Notes: generated from the sequence alone by a model not told the origin. A stretch of 64,000 nucleotides of DNA from JAGQSZ01 sp049647585 (GCA_049647585.1 JBARXY010000044.1:62001-126000); one strand, 5' to 3'. Shown: positions 52,139 through 62,140, numbered from the stretch's first letter. Program-made: numbers and translations.

Positions 52139-53484
52139 GCTCCGGAGTAGCCGCAGGCTCCACCGGATCGAGTGGAGCCGGGGCATCAGCCGGATCCTCG
52201 CGAGCTGGTGGGATTGGTGGCATACGGATCGGGATCGCATTTCTGATCATCGCAGCGGTGGTGATGATCGTCATCAACGACAAGACACCCGACCGTCGAC
52301 CGTTCGACCTCGACTCCACTGCCGCTGATGGATTCGCAGCGGTCCGCATCCTGTTGGAGAGGCGGGGTGTCGAACCACGACAGGTTCGGCCGGACGACAG
52401 GTCGATCCGCAGCCTGGGTGCCGGTGCTGTTCTGGTCGTTCCAGCACCGGAACTGGCCTCCGACGCCGAACTGGCAGAATTCCTCCTCGCAGCGGAACGC
52501 GGTGCCAGGGTCGTCTACGGATCTGATCCCACTCGCAGCGAGGACGCCCAATTCCCCGAGATCGGGGCGCCCTCAAGCCTTTCTGGACCAAGCCGTCGTG
52601 AATTGGCAGATTCGCCGATTGACCCTGCTCGCGCCGGAATCTGTGACATCGATGAGCTCGCGGATCTTGGCGTCATCGACATCGCTTTCGGCAACGGTGC
52701 ACTTTCCCCCGACTCCCTGTCGTTCGTCGATCCGGACCGGGAGGTGATCCGACAACGTTCCTGTTACGGAACCCCCGAGGCGGCATGGTTCCGTGCCACG
52801 GACGTTGGCGAGCCAAGCAGCGACAGTCAGGGCGGAACGGGCGAGGTCATAGTCATGGGCTCGCCGTACCTCTGGGTGAATGCCCGGCTCCAGCCGGCAA
52901 AGGAACTGGGTGGTGGGGTCCCGGACAACGCCGCGACAGCAATCCGGCTGCTGCACAGAGATGTGCTGCTCAGAGAGGTGGGCTCCACGACGGCGACGGT
53001 CACCGTGGTACGGGCGGTTCGCAGCTCGGGGATTGGCCCCGACGGAACCCAGAATCCCGTCGAACTATTGCCGTTCGGCGTGAAGCTGGCACTGGTGCAG
53101 CTATTGGGTGCGTTCGCAATCTTTGTGTGGTGGCGATCGAGGCGTCTGGGGGCGCCGATGATCGAGCCGTTGCCCGTAGAGATCGCCGGATCTGAGCTCG
53201 TTGCAGCGGTCGGCAGCCTGCGACACCGTCGCGGTGACGTGGACCGAGCGGCACGCGCCTTGCGTGCCAATATGCGCCGAACCCTGGGCATGTCGCTCGG
53301 AGTGCCGCCCACAGCTCCCTTCGAAGCACTAGTCGATCAGGTTGCCCGACAGTCCGGCCTGCCATCTGAACAGATCAGCGCTGCGCTTGCGGACAGCTAC
53401 GTCGGCAGCCATGAATCGCTAGTCAAGTTGTCCGAGACCCTCGAATCCATACGCTGGGAGACCAAGGATGTCCATGAACGCTGA
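52135..53484 (+). CDS. DUF4350-domain membrane protein
   Basis: 449 residues. A transmembrane segment near the N terminus (IGIAFLIIAAVVMIVIN), then a DUF4350 domain (TAADGFAAVRILLERRGVEPRQVRPDDRSIRSLGAGAVLVVPAPEL...), and a second membrane segment (LALVQLLGAFAIFVWWRSRRLG) with a cytoplasmic helical tail. DUF4350 is a Rossmann-like ligand-binding type of domain often encoded with MoxR. Position corresponds to Rv3691. It overlaps moxR by 17 nt. Confidence 0.88.
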   Translation: MSSGVAAGSTGSSGAGASAGSSRAGGIGGIRIGIAFLIIAAVVMIVINDKTPDRRPFDLDSTAADGFAAVRILLERRGVEPRQVRPDDRSIRSLGAGAVLVVPAPELASDAELAEFLLAAERGARVVYGSDPTRSEDAQFPEIGAPSSLSGPSRRELADSPIDPARAGICDIDELADLGVIDIAFGNGALSPDSLSFVDPDREVIRQRSCYGTPEAAWFRATDVGEPSSDSQGGTGEVIVMGSPYLWVNARLQPAKELGGGVPDNAATAIRLLHRDVLLREVGSTTATVTVVRAVRSSGIGPDGTQNPVELLPFGVKLALVQLLGAFAIFVWWRSRRLGAPMIEPLPVEIAGSELVAAVGSLRHRRGDVDRAARALRANMRRTLGMSLGVPPTAPFEALVDQVARQSGLPSEQISAALADSYVGSHESLVKLSETLESIRWETKDVHER

Positions 53485-54439
53485 ACGACACCCCCGGGAG
53501 GCGATCATCGCCCTCCGTGACGAGATCAACAAGGTGGTGGTCGGACAGGATGGGACGCTGTCGGGGTTGGTCGCTGCGCTACTCGTCCGAGGCCATGTAC
53601 TCCTCGAGGGCGTCCCGGGTGTGGCAAAGACGATGCTGGTCAAGACGATGGCCGAGGCGCTCGACCTGGATTTCAAACGGGTTCAGTTCACTCCGGATCT
53701 GATGCCCTCGGATGTGACCGGCCAACTGGTCCTCAACGCCGACGGTGGAGCGGAACGATTCAAGTTCCGTCATGGGCCGATCTTCACCAATCTCTTCCTG
53801 GCGGATGAGATCAACCGCACTCCGCCCAAGACCCAATCGGCGCTCCTCGAAGCAATGGAGGAACGTCAGGTGACGGCGGAAGGCCATGCCCGACCGTTGC
53901 CCGACCCGTTTGTCGTGATCGCAACCCAGAATCCTGTTGAACAGGAAGGCACCTACCCGCTTCCAGAGGCACAGCTCGACAGGTTCATGTTCAAACTGAT
54001 CGTCGGCTACCCGAGTGCCGAGCAGGAGTATCAGATCCTGGCCCACCACAACCAGGGCCTCGATCCCCACGATCCCGCATCAGCCGGAGTTGTGCCCGTG
54101 GCGAATGCCGCCGATCTGGCGGCTGCCAGAGCGCAGGTCGAACTCGTCAGGGTCGAGCCGACGGTGATCAACTACATAGTGGCCCTGTGCCGCGCCACCA
54201 GGGATTCACCCTCCGTCGAGCTGGGGGTCAGCCCCCGTGGTGCGGCGGCACTGCTGCACGCGTCCAAGGCATGGGCCTGGCTGTCCGGGCGAGAGTACGT
54301 CACGCCGGATGAGATCAAGGCCGTGGCGAAGCCGACTCTTCGCCACAGGCTGATCATTCGACCCGAACTCGAGCTCGAAGGCGTGAGCGCCGATTCTCTG
54401 CTCGATGTGATCCTCAGCACCGTTCCCGCCCCGAGATGA
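53468..54439 (+). CDS. MoxR-family AAA ATPase
   Basis: 323 residues. Walker A GVPGVAKT, Walker B LFLADEINR, sensor-1 region ATQNPVEQEGTYPLPEAQLDRFMF and a C-terminal helical lid. MoxR ATPases act as chaperones that assemble protein complexes, usually with DUF58/VWA partners encoded alongside, as here. Position corresponds to Rv3692 (moxR2). A 13-bp gap precedes the DUF58 gene. Confidence 0.95.
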   Translation: MSMNAERHPREAIIALRDEINKVVVGQDGTLSGLVAALLVRGHVLLEGVPGVAKTMLVKTMAEALDLDFKRVQFTPDLMPSDVTGQLVLNADGGAERFKFRHGPIFTNLFLADEINRTPPKTQSALLEAMEERQVTAEGHARPLPDPFVVIATQNPVEQEGTYPLPEAQLDRFMFKLIVGYPSAEQEYQILAHHNQGLDPHDPASAGVVPVANAADLAAARAQVELVRVEPTVINYIVALCRATRDSPSVELGVSPRGAAALLHASKAWAWLSGREYVTPDEIKAVAKPTLRHRLIIRPELELEGVSADSLLDVILSTVPAPR

Positions 54440-54452
54440 CCCCGGGTCTGCG

Positions 54453-55790
54453 GTGAGCCTATTTCCCACCCGTCGGCTCGCGTTGCTGGCTGCCCTCGTG
54501 GCAGTCGGTCTTGTCTTCGTGCCGGACAACGACGCACCGGTCATCTGGATCGTCGTGGGGCTGACCGCTGCGTTGGTTCTGGTTGGACTGGCTGACGCGT
54601 TTCTGGGCACCGGTCCTTCTCAGCTGACCTTCACCCGCCGTCACCCACCGGTGGTGATGGTCGGTTCCGAGGCGTCGGTCGAATGGGAAGTCAGATCGTC
54701 CGCGCGTCGCACGCTGCACCTGGAGATGGCCGATGAACTGCTGCCGTCGCTTCACCCGGCGGTGCGTCGATTCTCGGTGGTGGTTCCGCCGGGCGGCACA
54801 GCGTCGGTGAAGACGACCATCCGTCCGTCCCGTCGAGGCCGATTCGAGATCCAGACCCTCGCGGTCCGGATCCGTGGCCGTCTGGGACTGGGGGTACGTC
54901 AGCGCAATGTCGGTCTGGTCACGTCGCTGCAGGTGCACCCGCTGTTCCGTTCCAAGGCCGAGGCGGAGCTGAAGATCAAACGGGCCAGGATCCTCGAGAT
55001 CGGTATGCGTTCTGCGCCCGGCCTCGGCGGCGGGACCGAGTTCGAGCAGTTGCGTGACTACGGCCCCGATGACGAGTTCCGCAGGATCGACTGGACCGCA
55101 TCCGCACGGATCGGACGTCCAATTGTCCGGACCTACAGGGCTGAGCGCAACCAATCGGTCCTGATCATGTTGGACAACGGCCGGGTCATGGCTGGGCTCG
55201 TCGACGGCGTCCCACGGGTCGAGCACGCCATGGACGCGGCGATGATGCTGACCACCGTCGCGACGCGACTGGGGGATCGCGCCGGTCTGGTCGCTTTCGA
55301 CCGACGGGTCCGTTCGGTGGTACCGCCGGCACGCAAGAAAAATCAGCCCGGCATGGTCACCCAGGCTCTGTTCGCCCTTGAGCCCGAACTTTCCGAGTCG
55401 GACTACATAGGTGCGTTCTCCCAGGTAGCGGCACGCTTCAGACGGCGCACGATGCTGGTACTTCTGACGGACCTGGTCGAACAGGTCGTCGAGGACTCGC
55501 TGCTTCCTGCGTTGCCCCTGCTCACCAAGACCCATCTGGTTGTAATCGCCGGCGTGCGTGACCCCATGGTGGAATCGTGGGCCAACGGGACTGCTGTCGC
55601 GGACCCGACGGAGGATCCCTCCAAGGCTGAGTTCCGCAAAGTCGCGGCGCTCGAATCCCTCGAGGCCCGGCGCCTCGGCGTGGCCAAGCTCCGCGGGATG
55701 GGGGCAACCGTGATCGATGTGGCTCCGGGCAAGCTGGCAACCGAACTCGCAGACGCCTATCTGCTCGTCAAGGCAACTGGGCGCCTCTAG
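54453..55790 (+). CDS. DUF58-domain protein, partner of MoxR
   Basis: 445 residues. Two N-terminal hydrophobic segments (LLAALVAVGLVFVP and VIWIVVGLTAALVLVGLADAF), a beta domain (FTRRHPPVVMVGSEASVEWEV), and the DUF58 hallmark GTEFEQLRDYGPDDEFRRIDWTASAR, followed by a VWA-like region with LVAFDRRVRSVVPP. The GTG start is at 54453. Position matches Rv3693. It likely forms a MoxR-directed membrane complex with unknown target. Confidence 0.93.
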   Translation: MSLFPTRRLALLAALVAVGLVFVPDNDAPVIWIVVGLTAALVLVGLADAFLGTGPSQLTFTRRHPPVVMVGSEASVEWEVRSSARRTLHLEMADELLPSLHPAVRRFSVVVPPGGTASVKTTIRPSRRGRFEIQTLAVRIRGRLGLGVRQRNVGLVTSLQVHPLFRSKAEAELKIKRARILEIGMRSAPGLGGGTEFEQLRDYGPDDEFRRIDWTASARIGRPIVRTYRAERNQSVLIMLDNGRVMAGLVDGVPRVEHAMDAAMMLTTVATRLGDRAGLVAFDRRVRSVVPPARKKNQPGMVTQALFALEPELSESDYIGAFSQVAARFRRRTMLVLLTDLVEQVVEDSLLPALPLLTKTHLVVIAGVRDPMVESWANGTAVADPTEDPSKAEFRKVAALESLEARRLGVAKLRGMGATVIDVAPGKLATELADAYLLVKATGRL

Positions 55791-55815
55791 GTCCGGCGCC
55801 CTCTCGGGTCCGGAA

Positions 55816-56835
55816 CTACTCGGGCCCGGGGCTCCGTAGGTCCCGCCGCTCCTCGCCGAACAGGCCGGTCAGACCCTTTCGTTCTGCGTTGGAACCGAAC
55901 GTCACGATATACACCACGAAGAATACGAAGACTCCGACACCTATGGCTATGCGCATTGACGTGGGCAGCGACGACGGGGTGACGAACCCTTCGATCAGGC
56001 CGGCGACGATGAAACAGACCGCCAGACCCATGACGATCACGACCGAACGCATCGCCTCATCCGCGAAGGCCCTGGCTCGAGTCTGTTCTCCGGGTGCGAC
56101 GACCGCCCAGGAAAGACGTAACCCCGCCGCACCGGCAATAAGGATCGATGCAATCTCAAGAAGCCCATGGGGGAGTATCAGCCCCCAGAACTGGGAACTC
56201 TCACCGGCTTGGTGCATCACCGCAGCCATTACCCCGATGTTCATACCGTTGGTGGCAAGTATGTAGGCCGGGCCGACGAGCACCACCACTCCGAGTGCGA
56301 ACGCCAGGAACGCCACCTGGATGTTGTTGATCATCACCATCCCCGAGAAGCTTCGTGCTGCTTCGGAGCTGTAGTAGTCCCTGAACTCGTGGCTGGCATA
56401 CAGCTCCTGGGCCTCGGGTGGGATTGAGGCGTCTAGGGCCACCGGATTGTTGGCGAGCCAGATTCCCATGCCGATCGCAGGAAGCAGCAGACAGATCATT
56501 GCTGCAGCAATGAATCGTCTAGAACCCCATACTGCGGCGGGAAACGTCTCGGAGAAGAACAGGCCTACAGAACGAACGCCACCTCGGCGTTGCTGATAGA
56601 TGATGTTGCGTGCCGCTCCCAACAACTGGGACAGCCGCGCGTTGAGAGCCGGATCGCCGTACTGCGTCCTTGCGTGTGAAAGTTGGGCTGACACGCGTTG
56701 GTAGAGGGCGATCAGCTCGGTCACCTCGGCGTCGCTGAACCGTCGGGCACCCCGCGGTCCGTCCTTGGTCAACTCCTCGAGTCGACGCCAGGTCGGGTCA
56801 TTTCTCTGAAGGTACCGGTCGATGTCCACCGCCAC
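55816..56835 (-). CDS. Stage II sporulation protein M-like membrane protein (SpoIIM/DUF95)
   Basis: 339 residues. A cytoplasmic helical N-terminal part, then 5-6 membrane segments: RFIAAAMICLLLPAIGMGIWL, IQVAFLAFALGVVVLVGPAYIL, FWGLILPHGLLEIASILIAGAAGLRLSW, and SVVIVMGLAVCFIVAGLIE. The LPHGLLE segment is a signature of this family. Spore formation is not implied. It is on the minus strand, divergent from the RDD gene across 15 bp, as Rv3694c lies next to Rv3695. Confidence 0.92.
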   Translation of the reverse strand: MAVDIDRYLQRNDPTWRRLEELTKDGPRGARRFSDAEVTELIALYQRVSAQLSHARTQYGDPALNARLSQLLGAARNIIYQQRRGGVRSVGLFFSETFPAAVWGSRRFIAAAMICLLLPAIGMGIWLANNPVALDASIPPEAQELYASHEFRDYYSSEAARSFSGMVMINNIQVAFLAFALGVVVLVGPAYILATNGMNIGVMAAVMHQAGESSQFWGLILPHGLLEIASILIAGAAGLRLSWAVVAPGEQTRARAFADEAMRSVVIVMGLAVCFIVAGLIEGFVTPSSLPTSMRIAIGVGVFVFFVVYIVTFGSNAERKGLTGLFGEERRDLRSPGPE

Positions 56836-56850
56836 GTACCGTATTGCCCC

Positions 56851-57645
56851 ATGGGCGCACGCGTGATCACCCCAGAGGCAGTAATTCTGGAACTGCCGAC
56901 CGCCGGTGTCGCCACGAGGGCGTTCGCACGGATGCTCGACCTGGCGATTTTCGCGTTCGTGCTTGGGACCCTGGGCAGGCTTCTGTGGATACCGCTGATC
57001 CTCGGCGGAAGTGAAGTTCTCTTCGTCATGTTGATGGTGTTCCTGTTTCTGTTGGTCCTGCCGATCGGTACCGAGATCCTCTGGAAGGGGCAGAGCTTCG
57101 GAAAGTCGATGTTCGGACTCCGCGTTGTCGGACTCGACGGCTCGCCGATGGTTCCACGCCAGGCACTGGTGCGTGGGCTCGTCGGTCTGGTGGACATCTT
57201 CGCCTCTCTTGGTTTCGTGGCGCTGTTCACGGCCCAGTTCTCAATCAGTTCGCAACGCCCGGGCGATATGGCTGCAGGCACCGTTGTCATTCGGACGCGG
57301 GGTGCAGCGAAGCGGCTGACCCCGATAGCGTTCCATCCGCCGGTGGGCTACGAGTACTACATCTCGACTCTCGACGTGGGACGACTCGATGATGCCGATT
57401 TCACCCTGATCCGGGAATTCCTCCTACGCGTCAGGGAACTGTCGCCAGCCACCCGTCACGAGATCGCCGACCAGCTTGCGCGACGCACATTGGAGCAGAT
57501 CCAACACGTCCTACCGGGCGCCATCGACCCCGAGCTGTGGCTCATCTGTGTCGCCTCGGCATATCAGGCCAGACAGGGTGGACTACTGGCAGATGCTGCG
57601 CTTGGTCTTGCACCCCTGGCCGATCGATGGGCCAATGTCCGATGA
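56851..57645 (+). CDS. RDD-family membrane protein
   Basis: 264 residues from ATG 56851. The RDD domain occupies the N-terminal half (ATRAFARMLDLAIFAFVLGTLGRLL, GTEILWKGQSFGKSMFGLRVVGLDGSPMVPRQALVRGLVG, SQRPGDMAAGTVVIR), with 3-4 membrane segments. The C-terminal 120 residues are soluble and helical. The RDD family of transport or membrane proteins accompanies the MoxR block in actinobacteria. Position corresponds to Rv3695. Confidence 0.88.
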   Translation: MGARVITPEAVILELPTAGVATRAFARMLDLAIFAFVLGTLGRLLWIPLILGGSEVLFVMLMVFLFLLVLPIGTEILWKGQSFGKSMFGLRVVGLDGSPMVPRQALVRGLVGLVDIFASLGFVALFTAQFSISSQRPGDMAAGTVVIRTRGAAKRLTPIAFHPPVGYEYYISTLDVGRLDDADFTLIREFLLRVRELSPATRHEIADQLARRTLEQIQHVLPGAIDPELWLICVASAYQARQGGLLADAALGLAPLADRWANVR

Positions 57646-57772
57646 CGCCATTGCGGTAGCTGCGATGAGGCCGTTGCCATAGTCGCGATCTCCTCATTGC
57701 GGTTGGCCGCGGTCGTTGGGATGCGCTGGGCAATTGCGCAGCCGAGGCGCTCCCGGCCACACTTCGCCACAG

Positions 57773-58999
57773 ATGGACTTCGACGACACCCCCGAGGAAC
57801 GTGCGTTACGCGAGCAGGCACGAAAGTTCCTGGACGAGCACGCAACCCGTCTCGATCCGAACGAGTTGGCGGGCATGCGCACCCACCGGGCCCACACCGA
57901 GGATGAAGACATGGCCCTGCTCGAAGAGGGCAGAGCCTGGCAGCGGGTCAAGGCGGCTGGTGGCTGGGCCGCCCCGCATTGGCCGGAGCGTCACGGGGGA
58001 CGAGCGCTCTCGCCGCTACTCGCCGGTGTGTTTGCGGCGGAGGAGCATCACTACAACGTTTCGGGGAATCTCTTCTCGGTAGGTGTAGGGATGGTTGGGC
58101 CCACGATCATCGAGTGGGGCACCGCGGATCAACACGACACCTACCTATCGCCGATTCTGAGCGCAGATCACATCTGGTGCCAGCTGTTCAGCGAACCGGG
58201 TGCCGGTTCGGACCTGGCGGGGTTGGCGACGCGGGCTGTGCTGGACGGAGAGGAATGGGTGATCACCGGCCAGAAGGTGTGGACCACGGCGGCGCACTAT
58301 TCGGATTACGGGTTACTTCTCGCACGTACCGATCCAGACGTTCCGAAGCATCGTGGAATCACGGCGATCATCGTCGACATGTCCTCGCCCGGAGTCGTTG
58401 TCCGGCCACTCCGACAGATCGACGGGGCGATCCACTTCAACGAGGTCTTTCTCGACGAAGTTCGGGTCCCCGTTTCCAACACGATCGGTCCGGTGGGCTC
58501 GGGCTGGGGAGTCGCTGTGACGATGCTCGCCCACGAACGTTCCTCTATCGGTGGGGGCGGGATGTACAACTTCGACCAGGTCCTGTCGTTGGCCAAGGCG
58601 TTCGGGGCCGAGAACGACAGGGTCGCGCGTCAGGAGTTGGCACGGCTCTTCACACGCTTCGAGATTCTGCGATTTCTCGGCTACCGCGTTCGTACGGCTG
58701 CCGAGCACGGCCAGGCCGTCGGACCCGAAAGTTCGGTCATGAAGCTCGCAGTTTCCGCGCTCTACGAGACCGGAGGTGACCTTGTGATCGCGCTGGAGGG
58801 TGCGGCAGGCATGCTGACTTCCGACGACGCACCCTTCGGCGGGACTTTCCAGGACCTTTTCATGGGCCAGTGGGCGCCGAGGTTGGGCGGCGGTACCGAC
58901 CAGATACAGCGCAACATCATCGGTGAGCGGGTGTTGGGCCTTCCCGGCGAGCCACGACTCGACAAGTCGATGCCCTTCCGCGACATGCCCCGCAGCTGA
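57773..58999 (+). CDS. Acyl-CoA dehydrogenase
   Basis: 408 residues from ATG 57773 (MDFDDTPEERALREQARKF); the open frame upstream is non-coding. An FAD-dependent beta-oxidation-type enzyme: CQLFSEPGAGSDLAGLATRAV, WVITGQKVWTTAAHYSDYGLLLARTD, FNEVFLDEVRVPVSN, and the C-terminal GTDQIQRNIIGERVLGLPGEPR. The exact chain length and physiological substrate cannot be told. Its end lies 1 bp before the end of the convergent SGNH gene. Confidence 0.93.
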   Translation: MDFDDTPEERALREQARKFLDEHATRLDPNELAGMRTHRAHTEDEDMALLEEGRAWQRVKAAGGWAAPHWPERHGGRALSPLLAGVFAAEEHHYNVSGNLFSVGVGMVGPTIIEWGTADQHDTYLSPILSADHIWCQLFSEPGAGSDLAGLATRAVLDGEEWVITGQKVWTTAAHYSDYGLLLARTDPDVPKHRGITAIIVDMSSPGVVVRPLRQIDGAIHFNEVFLDEVRVPVSNTIGPVGSGWGVAVTMLAHERSSIGGGGMYNFDQVLSLAKAFGAENDRVARQELARLFTRFEILRFLGYRVRTAAEHGQAVGPESSVMKLAVSALYETGGDLVIALEGAAGMLTSDDAPFGGTFQDLFMGQWAPRLGGGTDQIQRNIIGERVLGLPGEPRLDKSMPFRDMPRS

Positions 59000-59000
59000 A

Positions 59001-59738
59001 CTAGAGCAGGTGGCTGATGCTGTCGGCCAGGCAGTCCGCATAGGTCGAGTAGCCGTCCTGGGACATGTGGGTTCCGTCGGCGTGGGGAACCAGGCCTTCG
59101 CTCGGGCTGAAACTGAAGCCCTCGTACTTGTAGAACTCGGGTCGAAGCCAGCCGGGGTCAGCCGGATCCTCCAGGACATCCACACAGTCGACGACAGTGC
59201 CCACGAGGCCGTTGTTCGGGGCGAGGAGCAGCTCGTTGTAGGCCAGGCGAACAGGCTGCATCCACTGATAACCGTCGGGCTGACCGCCGACGAGGTTGTT
59301 GGCAAACGGATGCATCGTCACGAACACCGCGGGGATACCCAGACCCGCTAGGTATTCGTCTATCGCCCGGTCGGCCGCCATGATCTCGGTGGCCGAGACT
59401 CCGCTGGCCATGTCGTTGACTCCGCCCTGAACAATCACCATCTGTGGATGGCCACACTCTTCGATCCACTGCTGGACCCGCTCACCGATCAGAGGTACGT
59501 ACGAATCGATGGTCAGAGCTGATCCGCCCTGGGACGCGTTGAACACGCCGTATCCCGGCAGATTCATATATTTGGGGAGTTCCGCCCCGACCGAGTCCCC
59601 GTGGAACTGAATTGTGGGACTGACGTAGGGACAGGCAGGTGGCGCCACGTTGTAGGTCGGCCCGGTTGGCGGTGTCTGACAGGCGGCAGCCACGGGTGAC
59701 AGCATTAATGCGACGACGGCAAGGACCTTCAGCTTCAC
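59001..59738 (-). CDS. SGNH/GDSL-family lipoprotein hydrolase
   Basis: 245 residues. The signal peptide ends in lipobox VAAAC (near residue 20). SGNH blocks: block I FHGDSVGAEL with the catalytic Ser, block III GGVNDMA with Asn, and block V VPHADGTHMSQDG with the catalytic Asp and His. The enzymes are usually esterases or acetylhydrolases acting on lipids or glycans at the cell surface; the substrate is unknown. Two Cys pairs could form disulfides. Confidence 0.9.
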   Translation of the reverse strand: MKLKVLAVVALMLSPVAAACQTPPTGPTYNVAPPACPYVSPTIQFHGDSVGAELPKYMNLPGYGVFNASQGGSALTIDSYVPLIGERVQQWIEECGHPQMVIVQGGVNDMASGVSATEIMAADRAIDEYLAGLGIPAVFVTMHPFANNLVGGQPDGYQWMQPVRLAYNELLLAPNNGLVGTVVDCVDVLEDPADPGWLRPEFYKYEGFSFSPSEGLVPHADGTHMSQDGYSTYADCLADSISHLL

Positions 59739-59873
59739 GTCTTCCCCCAGGACTTCGCTAACAAGCGGATCTTTGCTTCCTCAAGGTAGTCGAGAGCGGT
59801 GGCCATGACCACGGCTGGCTTGGCCACTCGCTGCCTGTTGCCCCACGGAGCCCTCCGGTACAATCCGCTTCAA

Positions 59874-61079
59874 ATGAGTTCAGCGACTGAGGGCACGGGT
59901 ACAGCTGCCGGCACGGTTCCTAGTGCTGGCGCGGGGACAGCTGACTTCGATCACGCAGCAACTACGCGGGTCCGACCCGAGGTCATCGAAGCCATGGCTC
60001 CGTTCAACGATGGTCGTTATGGCAATCCCTCCGGGTCTCACCTGGTAGCGAGAGACGCCGTTCGTGCAATGGACGAGGCCCGGGAGCAGATCGCAGAGAT
60101 CGTCGGCTGTTCGCCCGGCGACGTGATCTTCACCTCGGGCGGCACTGAGGCCGACAACCATGCGATCACAGGCGGTTTGCCGCCTCGCAGTGGGATCCCG
60201 GTGTGCAGCGCCGTCGAACACCACGCCGTGCTCGACGTGGTCAAAGCACTCGGTGGTCGGGTTGTCGGGGTTGACCGACACGGCCGGGTGAACATGGCTG
60301 AACTTGATCGCACGCTCGGGGAATTGGGCGAAGAGACTTCGGTCGTCTCGGTGATGCTGGTGAACAACGAGATCGGCACTATCAACGACCTGGCGGCTAT
60401 CGCTGCTCTGGTGGCCGAGCACCACACCCGTGACCGGAAGATCCCTGTACATACCGATGCCGTGCAGGCGGCAGCATGGCTGGACCTGAAGAAGTACGCA
60501 GGCGACGCTGACCTGATCTCGCTATCGGCCCACAAGCTGGGAGGCCCCAAGGGGATGGGCGCACTGGTCGCCCGCAAGAGCGCTCCCGTCCGGGCGATGA
60601 TCCTCGGCGGAGGTCAGGAACGGGAGCGACGCTCCGGCACCCCGAGCGTTGCCAGCATCGTTGGTTTCGCTGCGGCCCTTGCCCTGATCGAGGCGGAGAG
60701 GGACGCAACCACCGCTCGGGTCGCACGGCTCAGGGACCGACTGCTTCAGGGGCTGGCGGAACGGGTCACGGGTCTTGCGCACACCGTTGACGGTGCGGAC
60801 CTGATTCCCGGCTCCTGCCATATCTGTATCGAGGGGGCCGATTCCGAATCGCTGTTGTTGCTGTTGGAGATGGGTGGCGTGATGGCCTCTGCCGGTTCTT
60901 CCTGCGCATCGGGGGCAAGGGAGAGTTCCCATGTGCTCGCCGCCATAGGGATCTCTGATGAACTGGCACGGGGTGCCATCAGGCTGAGCCTCGGGGTCGA
61001 CACGACCGAGGCGGACGTCGATCTGGTTCTCGCCGTCCTTCCCTCGGCGGTCGAGCGGGTAAGGGCGTTCGGCTCGTGA
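59874..61079 (+). CDS. Cysteine desulfurase (NifS/IscS type)
   Basis: 401 residues from ATG 59874. PLP Lys221 in SAHKLGGPKGMG, and the sulfur-accepting Cys344 in SAGSSCASGA, with DFDHAATTRVRPEV, GNPSGSH, FTSGGTEADNHAI and TDAVQAAAWLDL. It transfers sulfur from cysteine as persulfide. It is coupled to mnmA by a 4-nt overlap (GTGA), so it probably supplies sulfur for tRNA 2-thiouridine formation; Fe-S cluster assembly is also possible. Confidence 0.94.
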   Translation: MSSATEGTGTAAGTVPSAGAGTADFDHAATTRVRPEVIEAMAPFNDGRYGNPSGSHLVARDAVRAMDEAREQIAEIVGCSPGDVIFTSGGTEADNHAITGGLPPRSGIPVCSAVEHHAVLDVVKALGGRVVGVDRHGRVNMAELDRTLGELGEETSVVSVMLVNNEIGTINDLAAIAALVAEHHTRDRKIPVHTDAVQAAAWLDLKKYAGDADLISLSAHKLGGPKGMGALVARKSAPVRAMILGGGQERERRSGTPSVASIVGFAAALALIEAERDATTARVARLRDRLLQGLAERVTGLAHTVDGADLIPGSCHICIEGADSESLLLLLEMGGVMASAGSSCASGARESSHVLAAIGISDELARGAIRLSLGVDTTEADVDLVLAVLPSAVERVRAFGS

Positions 61080-62140
61080 AGGTACTTGCCGCACTCTCGG
61101 GTGGCGTCGACTCATCGGTTGCCACATCGCTTCTCCAGGACGCGGGACACGAGGTCGTCGGTGTCACCATGAAGCTCTGGGGCGGCGAGTCCGACACCGG
61201 GTGCTGCTCGGTATCGGACGTCGAGGACGCACGTCGCTCCGCTTCCCAGCTTGGCGTGGACCACCATGTTTTCAACTTCGGCGAAGAGTTCGAAGAGCAC
61301 GTCGTGACCCCGTATGTGAGCGACCACGCCGAGGGACGGACCCCAAATCCATGTGTCGAATGCAACCGCCACCTGAAGTTCGACATCCTGTTGAAGCGCG
61401 CCGAGCTGCTCGGATTCGACGCTGTTGCCACCGGCCACCACGCCCGGGTCGTAGAGCTGGCGGACGGCACCAGGCGGATAGGTCGTGGAGCCGATTCCGC
61501 CAAGGACCAGTCCTATGTCCTCTATCCGCTGACAGCGGCCGAATTGGAGACGGTCATCTTCCCGATCGGTGAGATGACCAAGGACGTCGTCCGTCAACTG
61601 GCGGCCGACCTGGGACTGAGAACTGCTGCCAAGCCCGATAGTCAGGACGTCTGTTTCATCACCAAGACGAACGGTCGGGCGGCCTTCCTTTCAGCCCGCA
61701 CCGAACTCCACCCCGGGAAGATCGTCGACGAATCGGGAGCTGACCTTGGTGTGGTCGATGCAGTCGAACTCGTTACCGTCGGTCAACGCCGTGGTTTGAA
61801 CCTTGCGGGCGGAGCGGGCAGGCGGTTCGTGACCGATGTCGACGTTCCCAACTCGACGGTCACCGTCGGGCCGCCGGAACGACTCCTGCGCGACCGGGTC
61901 GTGCTTGACGAAATGGTCTGGGCCGACGGATCAGTCCGGGGACGCGTCCGTGCCCAGTCATCGGCCCACGGTCGGGCGGTGGAGGCCGAACTGAGCGTCG
62001 ACGAGGACGGCTCGGCGGTGGTCATCTGGGACCAACCCCAGCGTCGGGTCGCCCGCGGCCAGAGTGTCGTTCTCTATCAGACACTCGCGACCCGTGACGG
62101 AGTCGACGAGGTGGTGGTCGGCGGCGGGCTCGCCCGCTGA
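61076..62140 (+). CDS. mnmA: tRNA-specific 2-thiouridylase
   Basis: Adds sulfur at position 2 of U34 in tRNA-Lys, Glu and Gln. 354 residues from GTG 61076. PP-loop AALSGGVDSSVAT, catalytic Cys93 in NPCVECNRHLKF, the second Cys193 in DSQDVCFI, and TVGQRRGLNLAGG. Coupled to the cysteine desulfurase gene immediately upstream, which is the expected sulfur donor. It ends the operon; a convergent hydrolase gene follows. Confidence 0.97.
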   Translation: MKVLAALSGGVDSSVATSLLQDAGHEVVGVTMKLWGGESDTGCCSVSDVEDARRSASQLGVDHHVFNFGEEFEEHVVTPYVSDHAEGRTPNPCVECNRHLKFDILLKRAELLGFDAVATGHHARVVELADGTRRIGRGADSAKDQSYVLYPLTAAELETVIFPIGEMTKDVVRQLAADLGLRTAAKPDSQDVCFITKTNGRAAFLSARTELHPGKIVDESGADLGVVDAVELVTVGQRRGLNLAGGAGRRFVTDVDVPNSTVTVGPPERLLRDRVVLDEMVWADGSVRGRVRAQSSAHGRAVEAELSVDEDGSAVVIWDQPQRRVARGQSVVLYQTLATRDGVDEVVVGGGLAR

